17,815 nt of DNA from Rhodothermales bacterium (GCA_028283985.1 JANQSQ010000374.1:1-17815), one strand, 5' to 3'. Positions 7,211-14,757 are shown, counted from the stretch's first letter. Notes: generated by a model not told the origin, from the sequence alone. Translations and numbers: made by a program.

Positions 7211-8476
7211 CTACAAGATTCTCCGCATTACAGGTTTCGGATCCATCAATGCCTCGGGGGTTAGCGAAGGAAGGACGCGCTCTGCCGCATCCAGAACCTC
7301 GACAAAAAGGCTGCGCAACAGGAGCAGAGACGGCTCTGTCCGTTCGACAATCAGCGCGAAGAGTCGAACCGGACGGAAGGGCACGTCGCCGAAACCGTCA
7401 TGGTCGAGATCGTATCCTCGATAGGCATCCCAGAAATTCTCCTCAAACCGACTACGGTGCCGCCGGCTGTTCGTGGCCACATCGAAGGAGTTACCTATAA
7501 AGTTGTTGCGTGTAAAGACGTTGTCAAGGGCGTTGGCCATAATCTTGACGGCCCAGCCATTTTCGAGGAAGTCATTCCGTTCGAACACGACACGGTTGGA
7601 GCCCTCGGCGTAAATGCCGATCGTGTTTTTTACGAAAACGTTGTCCGCTACCCTGCTATCGGTGATATCTTTGAGAAGTAACCCAAAGGAAGCGGCGCCC
7701 CAATTGTGCTCGAACCGGTTACCTGTCATCTCCACTTGCTTCGTATACATCACGGCCACCCCGGCATCGTTCTCGCGGAAAACGTTATCGAGGTATTCGC
7801 ACCGATCCGAAAACATGAAGTGCAACCCGTAGCGCAAGTTCGACTCGCTTACATTGTTTATCACGCGGCTGTCCTCAACGAATTCGAAATATATCCCGTC
7901 GCGATGGCCCCGCACAGTGTTGTGGCTGACTTCTATTTCTTTTGAATACCAGAGATGAATGCCGTTTCCGGATCGCGTCTCTGTCACGCCGAAGCCCTGG
8001 ATTACGTTGTCGGCCACGCGACAGTGACTGGTCTTCGCAAGGTAGACCCCAAAGAAAGTGTTTTCGAAGCGATTCTTCTCAATCCGGCAATGCCGCGCCG
8101 CATCGACCTTCAGCGCAGCCCGGTCTTCAAAGAAGCTGACCCCTACGTTTCGAAACGTCAACCCGCGGATGGTCACACTATCAGCGGTGATAGTCATGAT
8201 CTGGCGCGTCCCTTCGCCGTCAATCACCGAATTTTCTTCTCCTGCAATCGTCACCGGTTTATCCACTACGATAGTCGGCTCACGATAAACGCCTGCCCGC
8301 ACTACGATTCGCCCGCCCCGGGCCACCTGACGGATCGCTTCGCCAAGGCTGCGCACCGGTCCCTCGGGCGAGACGACTATATCCTGCGCCGAGGCTGGAG
8401 AAATCGTCATCGTGATCGCCAACAGAGCTATCGCTCGACGCAATATACCGGGGTATGAGAGCATTGGGAGAACCAT
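7211..8476 (-). CDS. nosD: NosD, periplasmic beta-helix protein of NosZ maturation
   Basis: 421 residues with an N-terminal signal peptide (hydrophobic RAIALLAITMTISPASA, cleavage before QDI). The mature part begins with IVVSPEGPVRSLGEAIRQVARGGRIVVRAGVYREPTIVV, the typical NosD opening. It continues as repeated parallel beta-helix rungs with N-x-F and D-N-V motifs (RNVGVSFFEDRAAL, ENTFFGVYLAKTSHCRVADN, GNSFDVATNSRRHRSRFEEN). It ends with the conserved FWDAYRGYDLDHDGFGDVPFRP block seen in NosD. NosD is the periplasmic partner of NosF and NosY and is required for the copper-sulfur centre of NosZ. It starts 24 bases after the NosL-fusion stop. The start has no strong ribosome site; an in-frame ATG four codons later is possible. 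Confidence 0.93.
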   Translation of the reverse strand: MVLPMLSYPGILRRAIALLAITMTISPASAQDIVVSPEGPVRSLGEAIRQVARGGRIVVRAGVYREPTIVVDKPVTIAGEENSVIDGEGTRQIMTITADSVTIRGLTFRNVGVSFFEDRAALKVDAARHCRIEKNRFENTFFGVYLAKTSHCRVADNVIQGFGVTETRSGNGIHLWYSKEIEVSHNTVRGHRDGIYFEFVEDSRVINNVSESNLRYGLHFMFSDRCEYLDNVFRENDAGVAVMYTKQVEMTGNRFEHNWGAASFGLLLKDITDSRVADNVFVKNTIGIYAEGSNRVVFERNDFLENGWAVKIMANALDNVFTRNNFIGNSFDVATNSRRHRSRFEENFWDAYRGYDLDHDGFGDVPFRPVRLFALIVERTEPSLLLLRSLFVEVLDAAERVLPSLTPEALMDPKPVMRRIL

Positions 8477-8500
8477 GCAGGAATCATCCTTGCGGCTCCC

Positions 8501-9637
8501 TTACGGGCGTGAATGTTGTGCAGGCGTTGCATGCCGGAGGGACTGCATCGAATCGGCAGTAACCTCAAGGATATGCTGCCGAACAAGACCCTGCACGCCC
8601 TCCCAGTCCAGAATGTCTCCGAAGAACGCATGCCGGACGGCCTGCTGGCTGATTTCCGGGCCGAAGGCGGTCAGATTCAAACCCATTGGGCTACTGAGAT
8701 CTCTACTATGCAGAAAAAAAGCCTCGCGTACCTCAACCAGGTTCGGCGGGTCCTGAAAGTCGACTACCCACAACGAATGGATTGTCTCGGGCGCCACACG
8801 CGATTCCAGTTGATGCGCAGCAAGACACTCGACCGAATCGAAGGTATATATCTTGCCCTTTGTCGTGACCATTTCTGCGCCATACCGCTCGTCCGCGATA
8901 ATCATCTTGCAATAGGCGCAATAATCATGGCCGTGAACAAGGGGCCTCGGCTCGGGCATGCAGGCAGCCAGGAAAAACAGCAAGGGTACGACAACAACCG
9001 TCTGCTTCGCCGTCGAGGCGAAACGAATGCCTGACGAATCAGGCGTTGATTTTCGGCGACATCGCATCGCCTTCCGACCTTCCAGGAATGCCAGCACGAG
9101 GCCTGTCCCCAGCGACAGAAAAGCCGTCCAGCCCCCCAACGCCGGCCACGAATGCGCTGTAAAGTTCAATAGTTTCTTGGCGCCGATGAACGGAGGCTGG
9201 TAATGCATGCCGGGGACCTTGATCGCAGCGGTTGGATCGAGGTTGTGTCCGTAGTCATATTCCCACAGGTAAAAATCCACAAGCCCCACTATTGTAGCCA
9301 CAAAAAAGAGGCCGGTCCATACTACAAGCATCGAGCGGTTACCCATAGCCGCGGCCACCAGGCCAAAAATCATTAGTGCCCCAATGACCCAAGGCATGAT
9401 CTTGAGTTCGGGAATCGCATCGGGCGTAATGGCCTTCATTCCGATGTAGTGGTTGAGCCCATTTATGTTTTGCAGGTCGTTAGCCTTTACGCCGGTCACC
9501 GTGTCGATCCAGATATGCATCCCGATGCCCTCAGGGTACTGCGGCGCCTCCAATGTGATACTCCACAACGGGAAAACATACACAAGGAGAAGCGCCAGCG
9601 ATGCAACGGCGAGGGCTATCCTCGAGTTTTTGGTCAT
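8501..9637 (-). CDS. nosL: Fusion of a four-helix nos-cluster membrane protein with NosL copper lipoprotein
   Basis: 378 residues from the ATG at 9637, the first ATG after the nosZ stop. Residues 1-190 are a membrane protein with helices near 6-25, 79-98, 103-125 and 168-186. Its first external loop (APQYPEGIGMHIWIDTVTG, then NINGLNHYIGMKAI) resembles the small membrane proteins found beside nosZ in Bacteroidota. Residues 191-378 are NosL, the outer copper chaperone for NosZ: a hydrophobic stretch 213-225, a lipobox-like LAAC ending at C226, the C240-x-x-C243-x-M245 copper motif, and YTFDSVECLAAH. No stop codon separates the halves, which are normally separate genes. An in-frame ATG at 9067 (residue 191) is preceded by GGAAGG repeats and could start a free NosL lipoprotein. 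The family fits copper delivery to NosZ. Confidence 0.87.
   Translation of the reverse strand: MTKNSRIALAVASLALLLVYVFPLWSITLEAPQYPEGIGMHIWIDTVTGVKANDLQNINGLNHYIGMKAITPDAIPELKIMPWVIGALMIFGLVAAAMGNRSMLVVWTGLFFVATIVGLVDFYLWEYDYGHNLDPTAAIKVPGMHYQPPFIGAKKLLNFTAHSWPALGGWTAFLSLGTGLVLAFLEGRKAMRCRRKSTPDSSGIRFASTAKQTVVVVPLLFFLAACMPEPRPLVHGHDYCAYCKMIIADERYGAEMVTTKGKIYTFDSVECLAAHQLESRVAPETIHSLWVVDFQDPPNLVEVREAFFLHSRDLSSPMGLNLTAFGPEISQQAVRHAFFGDILDWEGVQGLVRQHILEVTADSMQSLRHATPAQHSRP
9029..9044 (-). other. Stem-loop at the membrane-protein/NosL fusion junction
   Basis: On the coding (minus) strand the sequence is GCCTGA, loop TTCG, TCAGGC: a perfect 6-bp stem. It lies in the linker between the fourth helix and the NosL hydrophobic segment, 21-38 bases downstream of the possible internal ATG at 9067. 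It also includes the TGA of a short out-of-frame ATG frame that begins at 9062. It may affect translation around the fusion point or be chance. Confidence 0.3.
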
Positions 9638-9665
9638 GGTTCTGTTGATCCCTGTATTCCGAGGA

Positions 9666-11630
9666 TCAATTACCTGTACCGAAGGCCATAGAAACATTCG
9701 AACCTGCGGGAGATACTCGTACGTAGCCCTGCATCTCCTGGTGAAGCGCGGAGCAAAAGTCAGTGCAGTAGAAGGGGTATACTCCTTCACCCTGTGGTGT
9801 CCACTTCAGCGTACGCGTTTCCCCGGGCATGATCAAAAGTTCGGAAGTGTTCGCTCCGATGATGGCAAAACCGTGCGGAACGTCCCAGTCCTGCTCAAGG
9901 TTGGTAACGTGGAAGTAGACATCATCGCCCACCTTCACGCCCTCGATATTATCCGGCGCAAAATGAGTCCGGATCGTGGTCATGTAGACGTGTACGTCAT
10001 TGCCGACACGTTCTACGCGCGCTTCAGCCTCGCTTTTGGCGGCATAGGGATGCTCATTCTCTTCAATGGGGAAAAATTGGACCTGCTTGTCCATAATCAT
10101 CTCGGCAGGTAAAGCCTGGGCATAGTGTGGTTCGCCCATCGTGGGAAAGTCGAGCAGCATCCTCATTTTGTCACCGCTGATATCGATCAACTGAGCCGCG
10201 TGGGCCAGTTCGGGACCCGTGGGCAAATAGCGATCCTTCGTAATCTTGTTCATCGCCACAAGGTACTTGCCCCAGGGTTGCCGGCTGTCACCGCCCGGTA
10301 TCATCAAGTGCCCAACGCTATAATAGACCGGGATGCGGTCGACCACGTCCCAAGGCTCGCCCACACGCCATTTAACGATCTCTGACGAAATAAAGGCCGT
10401 GGTGTATGCAAAGCCCCGGCCGTCAAATTCGGTATGGAGCGGGCCCAGTCCCGGGTTTTCGACTTCCCCCGCAATAACGGCTTCATATTGCAGTACCGGG
10501 ATACCGTCGATCATTGTCTCGAAGGCTTCGTCGGCAATAGCCTGTTGCATCTTCGCAAATGAATGCACCGGGATAACTGTAGCCAATTTGCCGCCAGCCA
10601 CGATGTATTGGCCCGTCGGGTCGACATCGACGCCATGGGGCGACTTGGGCGTGGGCAGATAGTAGACCAGGCGCTCGCAGTCGGTCGGTTCCAGCACTGT
10701 CACACTCGTCTTCTCGGTTGAGACCGCCGATTGGGTCGCTGCGTCCATGTGATTGTGAAAATAGCGAGTGACCATCCGACGAGCGTTGCCATTGGCGACA
10801 CATTCCTCGGCGCGCTGCCAATTCACCGCCGCAATGAAATCCTTGTCGTTCTGCGAAGCATTGACCTCGAGCAGGGTGTGAGCTTCTACCGAGTTGTACG
10901 AAGTAAAGAACATCCAGCCGAAGGACGGACCTTTGCCAGCGTGCGCCAGGTCGTAATTAAAACCGGGCACAAGCACCTGGAAGGCTACATCCATCTCTCC
11001 GGGGGTATCGGCCTTGATAAAGGAGAGTGTGCCCTTGAAGTTGCCTGCGTAATCGCTGATCGCCATGTCCCGCTGGGGAATTGGCACGCTGAATCGCGTC
11101 GAGGCGACAAGGTACTCAGAGTTGGGTGTAATAAACGGCGAGCCATGGTTGCCCGCGGAATTCGGAATCTCAATGATCTCTTCGGTGGTGAACGTCGTCA
11201 GATCGACGCGGGCCACGCGGGGCGTGTTGTTGGCGTTGATAAATATCCAGCGTCCGTCCGGTACGCCATCCGTCATGGACAATTCCGGATGATGCGCGTC
11301 GTCCCACGGCACGAAGCCATAGGATGTGTTCAGCATGGGTACGGTCTCTTCCGTGTACCCCCAACCGTTCTCAGGATATTGAGAGAAGACCGGAACGTCT
11401 TTCAGATGGCGCCCCGAGGGTAGTCCGTAGACGGTCAAATTACCGCTAAAGCCTCCCGAAAAGAAGGAGTAGAACTCGTCGTACTCACCCGGCGCAACGT
11501 AGACCTGCCGGGCGGCATCGTCACCGAAGGTGCTCTGAGTTCCGGTGGTCTGGCATGCGAAAAACACGAGACCTGCCAGAATGACGGTGCAGGCGCCGAA
11601 AAGAAGTCGCTTGGAAAAGATGGTTGACAT
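9666..11630 (-). CDS. nosZ: NosZ, nitrous oxide reductase, clade II (Sec-type)
   Basis: 654 residues from the ATG at 11630, chosen because GGAG lies 8 bases upstream; an in-frame ATG at 11660 would add ten residues. The N-terminus is a Sec-type or lipoprotein-like signal (LLFGACTVILAGLVFFAC) with no twin-arginine motif, which marks clade II. The seven-bladed propeller carries the CuZ histidines, including the DDAHHPE pair at 113-114, GNHGSP, SPHGVDVDPTG and LGPLHTEFDGRG. The C-terminal cupredoxin domain has the complete CuA motif C622-x3-C626-x3-H630-x2-M633, with the first CuA His in WDVPHGFAI. The enzyme reduces N2O to N2 in the periplasm as the last step of denitrification, or as stand-alone N2O respiration. 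It is preceded by a cytochrome c gene (44-bp gap) and followed by nosL, nosD, nosF and nosY. All expected copper ligands that I could locate are intact. Confidence 0.96.
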   Translation of the reverse strand: MSTIFSKRLLFGACTVILAGLVFFACQTTGTQSTFGDDAARQVYVAPGEYDEFYSFFSGGFSGNLTVYGLPSGRHLKDVPVFSQYPENGWGYTEETVPMLNTSYGFVPWDDAHHPELSMTDGVPDGRWIFINANNTPRVARVDLTTFTTEEIIEIPNSAGNHGSPFITPNSEYLVASTRFSVPIPQRDMAISDYAGNFKGTLSFIKADTPGEMDVAFQVLVPGFNYDLAHAGKGPSFGWMFFTSYNSVEAHTLLEVNASQNDKDFIAAVNWQRAEECVANGNARRMVTRYFHNHMDAATQSAVSTEKTSVTVLEPTDCERLVYYLPTPKSPHGVDVDPTGQYIVAGGKLATVIPVHSFAKMQQAIADEAFETMIDGIPVLQYEAVIAGEVENPGLGPLHTEFDGRGFAYTTAFISSEIVKWRVGEPWDVVDRIPVYYSVGHLMIPGGDSRQPWGKYLVAMNKITKDRYLPTGPELAHAAQLIDISGDKMRMLLDFPTMGEPHYAQALPAEMIMDKQVQFFPIEENEHPYAAKSEAEARVERVGNDVHVYMTTIRTHFAPDNIEGVKVGDDVYFHVTNLEQDWDVPHGFAIIGANTSELLIMPGETRTLKWTPQGEGVYPFYCTDFCSALHQEMQGYVRVSPAGSNVSMAFGTGN

Positions 11631-11674
11631 AAGACATGCTCCGTGAATGTTTTTCAGCAAAAAAGCGGATGCCG

Positions 11675-12166
11675 CTATGGGGTGACCTCCGAAGTCCCCA
11701 TATAGGCATCTCGCAGAAATTCGAGAACCGCTCTTGCATCGGCCTCGGTCAGGTTCTGGTTGGGCATCGGCACGAAATACTGCCCCAGCAAGGCTTGCAC
11801 TTCGGGGTGCTGTCTGGCCATCTCGTCCGGGTTGAGCATCATGTTCATGATAAACTCAGGGGTCCGGATATCCAGCACCTGACCCAGCGGCGGACCCACA
11901 TAACGTTCAGTCAACTTATGACAAGCCGCGCATTTGACAGCAAAAATCGCTTCGCCCTGCGAGACCAATGCCGTATCGATAACAGCACTGAGTTCAACCT
12001 TTTCGATCGGGCCAATTCCCTTTTCAATCTCAGATTGCGACAGCCCGTCTGCCCGGTCAGCCGGCGAAGCGCCGTCATCGAAAGAACGATCCGAAGAATC
12101 TGCACATGCAGCCCAGACCAAACTCAACATAACCAGAAGGCTGAAGGAAAAAAGGAAACGCTTCAT
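11675..12166 (-). CDS. Lipoprotein class I cytochrome c, probable electron donor to NosZ
   Basis: 163 residues. A lipoprotein signal ends in VWAAC with C21 as the lipidated cysteine. A polar acidic linker (22-60) follows, then one cytochrome c domain: heme site C79-A-A-C82-H83 and the sixth ligand M134 in YFVPMPNQNLT. The G-P-P-L-G and ADARAVLEFLRDAY segments complete the fold. Clade II nos operons commonly start or end with small monoheme cytochromes that feed electrons to the CuA site. The position directly before nosZ supports that role. The gene is the first of the nos operon, with a 316-bp non-coding region upstream. The start has no strong ribosome site, as is common in Bacteroidota-like genomes, but it gives a proper signal peptide. 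Confidence 0.92.
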   Translation of the reverse strand: MKRFLFSFSLLVMLSLVWAACADSSDRSFDDGASPADRADGLSQSEIEKGIGPIEKVELSAVIDTALVSQGEAIFAVKCAACHKLTERYVGPPLGQVLDIRTPEFIMNMMLNPDEMARQHPEVQALLGQYFVPMPNQNLTEADARAVLEFLRDAYMGTSEVTP

Positions 12167-12212
12167 GATATGTTCGGCGGCCGAATCGAATTGGCTGGTG
12201 TAAAGCGGGTTT

Positions 12213-12228
12213 CATTATCGTTATAATG
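12213..12228. promoter_or_regulatory. Perfect 6-bp inverted repeat upstream of the nos operon
   Basis: CATTAT and ATAATG flank a 4-base spacer (CGTT). The dyad centre is about 54 bases upstream of the cytochrome c start and overlaps a possible -10 element (TATAAC on the minus strand). The N4 spacing recalls the Crp/Fnr dyad geometry, but the half-sites are not TTGAT. It could be the main operator of the nos operon. Confidence 0.35.
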
Positions 12229-12387
12229 CACATTCAGGATAAGGTGTCCGGGGGCGTTTTTCTGCCGGTGGTCCCTTGAAAATCTTATCAGGATTTGCCG
12301 CGCGCGCATGTAAGGAATTTCCCCGCATCCACTCCGTCATGAGCTGATCCCCCTCACCATTAATTATATGCAGACAGTCGTGCCCGT

Positions 12388-12417
12388 TCTGTGCTTATTT
12401 AGCGTTAATCTGTGCTT
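12388..12417 (-). repeat. Tandem 9-base direct repeats, 21-base period, upstream of nos
   Basis: On the minus strand AAGCACAGA occurs twice with starts exactly 21 bases apart, two turns of the helix, separated by TTAACGCTAAAT. The pair is about 222-251 bases upstream of the first nos gene and 66-95 bases beyond the regulator stop. Same-face direct repeats fit binding of two response-regulator dimers, so this is a candidate activator site for nos. It may be chance. Confidence 0.35.
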
Positions 12418-12482
12418 TTTTTCGTCACTATTTAATGCTATCTCCAATCTCTAATGGGGAATCACGCTGGAAAGGCCTCCCT

Positions 12483-13154
12483 TCACCGATCGGTTTCCTG
12501 CCGCGCGCCTTTTCCCTCGACTTCAACCCACTGCACAGCATACCGCATCAACTCGGCAGCGGTCTTCAGGTTGAGCTTGCTCTTGATCCGCGCCCGGTAC
12601 GACTCGACCGTTTTTACGGACAGGTACAGCCGTTCGGAAATCTCTCGCGTATTCAGCCCCTGACCCATCAATTCGAAAACCCTCAACTCACGGTTGCTCA
12701 ACACCTCCAACGGCAAGACAGCCATCTGCGGACGACCAGAGGCCATCCCCAGCAACAGCCGCTGGTTGATCTCCTCGCTGACGTAGATACGGCCATCCAG
12801 TACGCGCCGGACGGCAGTGACAAGCACGTCGCCCGCTTCAATTTTCATGACATAGCCATGTGCGCCTGTGCGAATAGCCCGCTCGGCATAAAACGTTTCG
12901 TCGTGCCGGGAGACAACGAGAATGCGTATCTCCGACCGGAGCCCCTGCAGGTATTTGATTAATTCCAAACCGCTCATTCCCGGAAGCGAAATGTCTACAA
13001 TGATCAGGTCCGGATCCAGTTCTTCCAGTGTAGTGAGGGCTTCCTCGGCGCTGGCTACCTGCCCGCAAACCGTCAAATCTGCTTCGGCATTGAGCGCAAG
13101 CGCTAACCCCTCGCGCATCAATGGATGGTCATCTACGATCAGAATTTTTTTCAT
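12483..13154 (-). CDS. NarL/FixJ-family two-component response regulator
   Basis: 223 residues. The receiver domain (1-120) has the acidic pair D8-D9, phospho-acceptor D54 in LIIVDISLPGMSG, the switch residue S82 in LVVSRHDE, and K104 in HGYVMK. The C-terminal LuxR-type helix-turn-helix (about 148-210) has LSNRELRVFELMGQGLNTRE, followed by ISERLYLSVKTVESYRARIK. All phosphorylation residues are present, so it should be switched by the upstream kinase. The ATG overlaps the kinase stop by 4 bases (ATGA), implying coupled translation. The next gene downstream in the same direction is the first of the nos operon, making nos the obvious candidate target; this is inference from position only. Confidence 0.94.
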   Translation of the reverse strand: MKKILIVDDHPLMREGLALALNAEADLTVCGQVASAEEALTTLEELDPDLIIVDISLPGMSGLELIKYLQGLRSEIRILVVSRHDETFYAERAIRTGAHGYVMKIEAGDVLVTAVRRVLDGRIYVSEEINQRLLLGMASGRPQMAVLPLEVLSNRELRVFELMGQGLNTREISERLYLSVKTVESYRARIKSKLNLKTAAELMRYAVQWVEVEGKGARQETDR

Positions 13155-14581
13155 GGCGATTCAGTCGGATAAGCGACTTCGTCGGGATGCCGAAACGTAC
13201 AGGTAAGAATCGTGCCGCCACTCGGCATTGCGGCGATCTCCAACATTCCTCCGATCATGCGAGCCCTATAGTGCATGATACGTACACCCATTCCGTAATC
13301 TTCTTCTTTGACCGTATCGGGGAAACCGATGCCATTGTCCTGAATGCGCAGTCGTAACCAGTCGTTGTCCGCCACCAAAATAATCTTGACATGCTTCGCC
13401 TTACCGTGTTTGACAGCGTTATTCACAGCCTCCTGGGCAATATGATACAGGTGCATCGCCATGTCTTTATCATGAATCAACACGGGGCTGGCTTCCGTGA
13501 ATGTGCACCGAATGGCAAAAAGTTGCTCTGTACTGGAGGCCAGGCGCTGGAGTACCGAGGTCAGCCCCACTGCCTCGGGATCCACGGGGATAAGCCCGCG
13601 CACCAGAGTGCGCACGTACTCGTCGGCTTCTTTGATCAGCCCGGTCACCTCAGCGGCCTTGTCGGCGTCGGGATGACCCTGCGATTGCATCTTGCGAGCC
13701 AGATTTTGTGTGATCAGCCCAATGCCCGTAAGCATTTGCCCCAGGTCATCGTGAAGGTCCTGGCCAATCCGGCGGTGTTCCTCTTCGCTGGTTCGAAGAA
13801 TTTCCTGTTCAAGACGGCGGCGCCTGGTAATGTCGCGCACCATCCCCGTAAAGAGGTTTCGGCCGTCATCGAGTGAGACCTTGCTGACAGCCAGTTCCAG
13901 AGGAAACACCGAGCCGTCCTTGCGCAAACCGACCACTTCCCGACCAATCCCGATAATCTTGCGGCGACCCGTTTCCAGGTAGTTTCGAATGTAGCCGTCG
14001 TGCTCCTGACGGTAGGGGGACGGCATGAGCACAGACACATTGCGGCCAACAACCTCATCGGCGGCATATCCAAAAATACCCTCCGCGGCCGTATTGAACG
14101 TCTCGACGAGACCCTGCTCGTTGATGGTAATGATACCGTCGACACTCGTTTCGAGAACAGCGCGAGTTTTTATTTCATCTTCGCGCAAGGCCTTCTCGAT
14201 CCGCCTGTGCCGCATTCTGATACGAATCCGGCGCTCTAACAAAGCCAACCATAACTCGAGGCGCGACGGATGGAATTCTCCAAAGAAACACTCGTCAACC
14301 CCTGCTTCGATGATCCCATGGATATCCCCTCGGAGTTCTGGTTCAACAATGGCCGCAACAATGACGAAATCTTCCTGATCCGCCTGATGAATCCAGCGGC
14401 ACAGCGCCAGACTTTCCGGCCCGATATCGGTAAGCACGACAAGATCAGGCCGTTCTCGTTCATACTTCGCACGAGCAGCCTCGACGATCTGGCTGCAATC
14501 TACCAAATGCCCATGCGCACGGAGAATACCCGCTACGACCTGGTGGCGCCCATCGGGCGCCTCAACGATGAGTACGCGCAT
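13151..14581 (-). CDS. FixL-like PAS sensor histidine kinase (HisKA_3) with degenerate receiver domain
   Basis: 476 residues from the ATG at 14581, where AGGA lies 7 bases upstream; a TTG at 14635 would add 18 residues. Residues 1-120 look like a receiver domain (MRVLIVEAPDGRHQ) without a usable phospho-site: the acidic pair is replaced by E-A-P-D, the acceptor region reads VVLTDIGPES, and the usual Lys near its end is absent. A PAS domain follows (about 140-250). It resembles FixL in LMPSPYRQEHDGYIRNY and IIGIGREVVGLRKDGSVFP, with H194 and R214 at the FixL heme-ligand and distal-arginine positions. N200 replaces a heme-contact Arg. The kinase core has H277 in RRIGQDLHDDLGQ, an N-box QEAVNNAVKHG and DNGIGF. 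It has no membrane helix, so the signal is probably cytoplasmic. It is coupled to the response regulator. Confidence 0.92.
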   Translation of the reverse strand: MRVLIVEAPDGRHQVVAGILRAHGHLVDCSQIVEAARAKYERERPDLVVLTDIGPESLALCRWIHQADQEDFVIVAAIVEPELRGDIHGIIEAGVDECFFGEFHPSRLELWLALLERRIRIRMRHRRIEKALREDEIKTRAVLETSVDGIITINEQGLVETFNTAAEGIFGYAADEVVGRNVSVLMPSPYRQEHDGYIRNYLETGRRKIIGIGREVVGLRKDGSVFPLELAVSKVSLDDGRNLFTGMVRDITRRRRLEQEILRTSEEEHRRIGQDLHDDLGQMLTGIGLITQNLARKMQSQGHPDADKAAEVTGLIKEADEYVRTLVRGLIPVDPEAVGLTSVLQRLASSTEQLFAIRCTFTEASPVLIHDKDMAMHLYHIAQEAVNNAVKHGKAKHVKIILVADNDWLRLRIQDNGIGFPDTVKEEDYGMGVRIMHYRARMIGGMLEIAAMPSGGTILTCTFRHPDEVAYPTESP

Positions 14582-14689
14582 ACGTACATCCTGTTGATCG
14601 CCGTTGAAGCCGGAACTCGAGGCAGAAGTTGTCAAGACGTATTCCCATAGTTACCGAATCCATGGAAGATACTAATTACAGACAGGCAT

Positions 14690-14704
14690 TGATTCGTGTA
14701 ATCA
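14690..14704. promoter_or_regulatory. Inverted repeat upstream of the kinase-regulator operon
   Basis: TGATT and AATCA flank a 5-base spacer (CGTGT), a perfect 15-base dyad about 110-120 bases upstream of the chosen kinase start. It resembles Fnr-type half-sites (TTGAT) but has the wrong spacing for a standard Fnr box. It is a candidate site for autoregulation or an oxygen regulator. Confidence 0.3.
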
Positions 14705-14757
14705 TAGAGACGGTTCGGGTTGATTGGACAGATTTTAGCAAGGATTAAGGTGCGGGA

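Larger units (their letters stand above)
12167..12482. other. Intergenic nos regulatory region, no gene seen
   Basis: This 316-base region lies between the cytochrome c start and the response regulator stop, both on the minus strand. It is AT-richer than its flanks. I see no supported protein or RNA gene. It holds an inverted repeat close to the nos start, a TATAAT-like element on the minus strand near 12364-12371, an imperfect dyad (TGAAAA and TTATCA, 12277-12290) and a pair of 9-base direct repeats. No clear intrinsic terminator follows the regulator gene, so some read-through into nos is possible. Confidence 0.6.

Noticed and set aside
11636..12226. Plus-strand open frame (196 codons) opposite the cytochrome c gene
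   Set aside because: It is antisense to a gene with an intact heme motif and lipobox, and its translation shows no recognisable domain.
12277..12290. TGAAAA/TTATCA element as an Fnr box
   Set aside because: The TGA and TCA cores are 8 bases apart, not 6 as in Fnr or Crp sites, and the arms are imperfect, so I did not call it an Fnr site.
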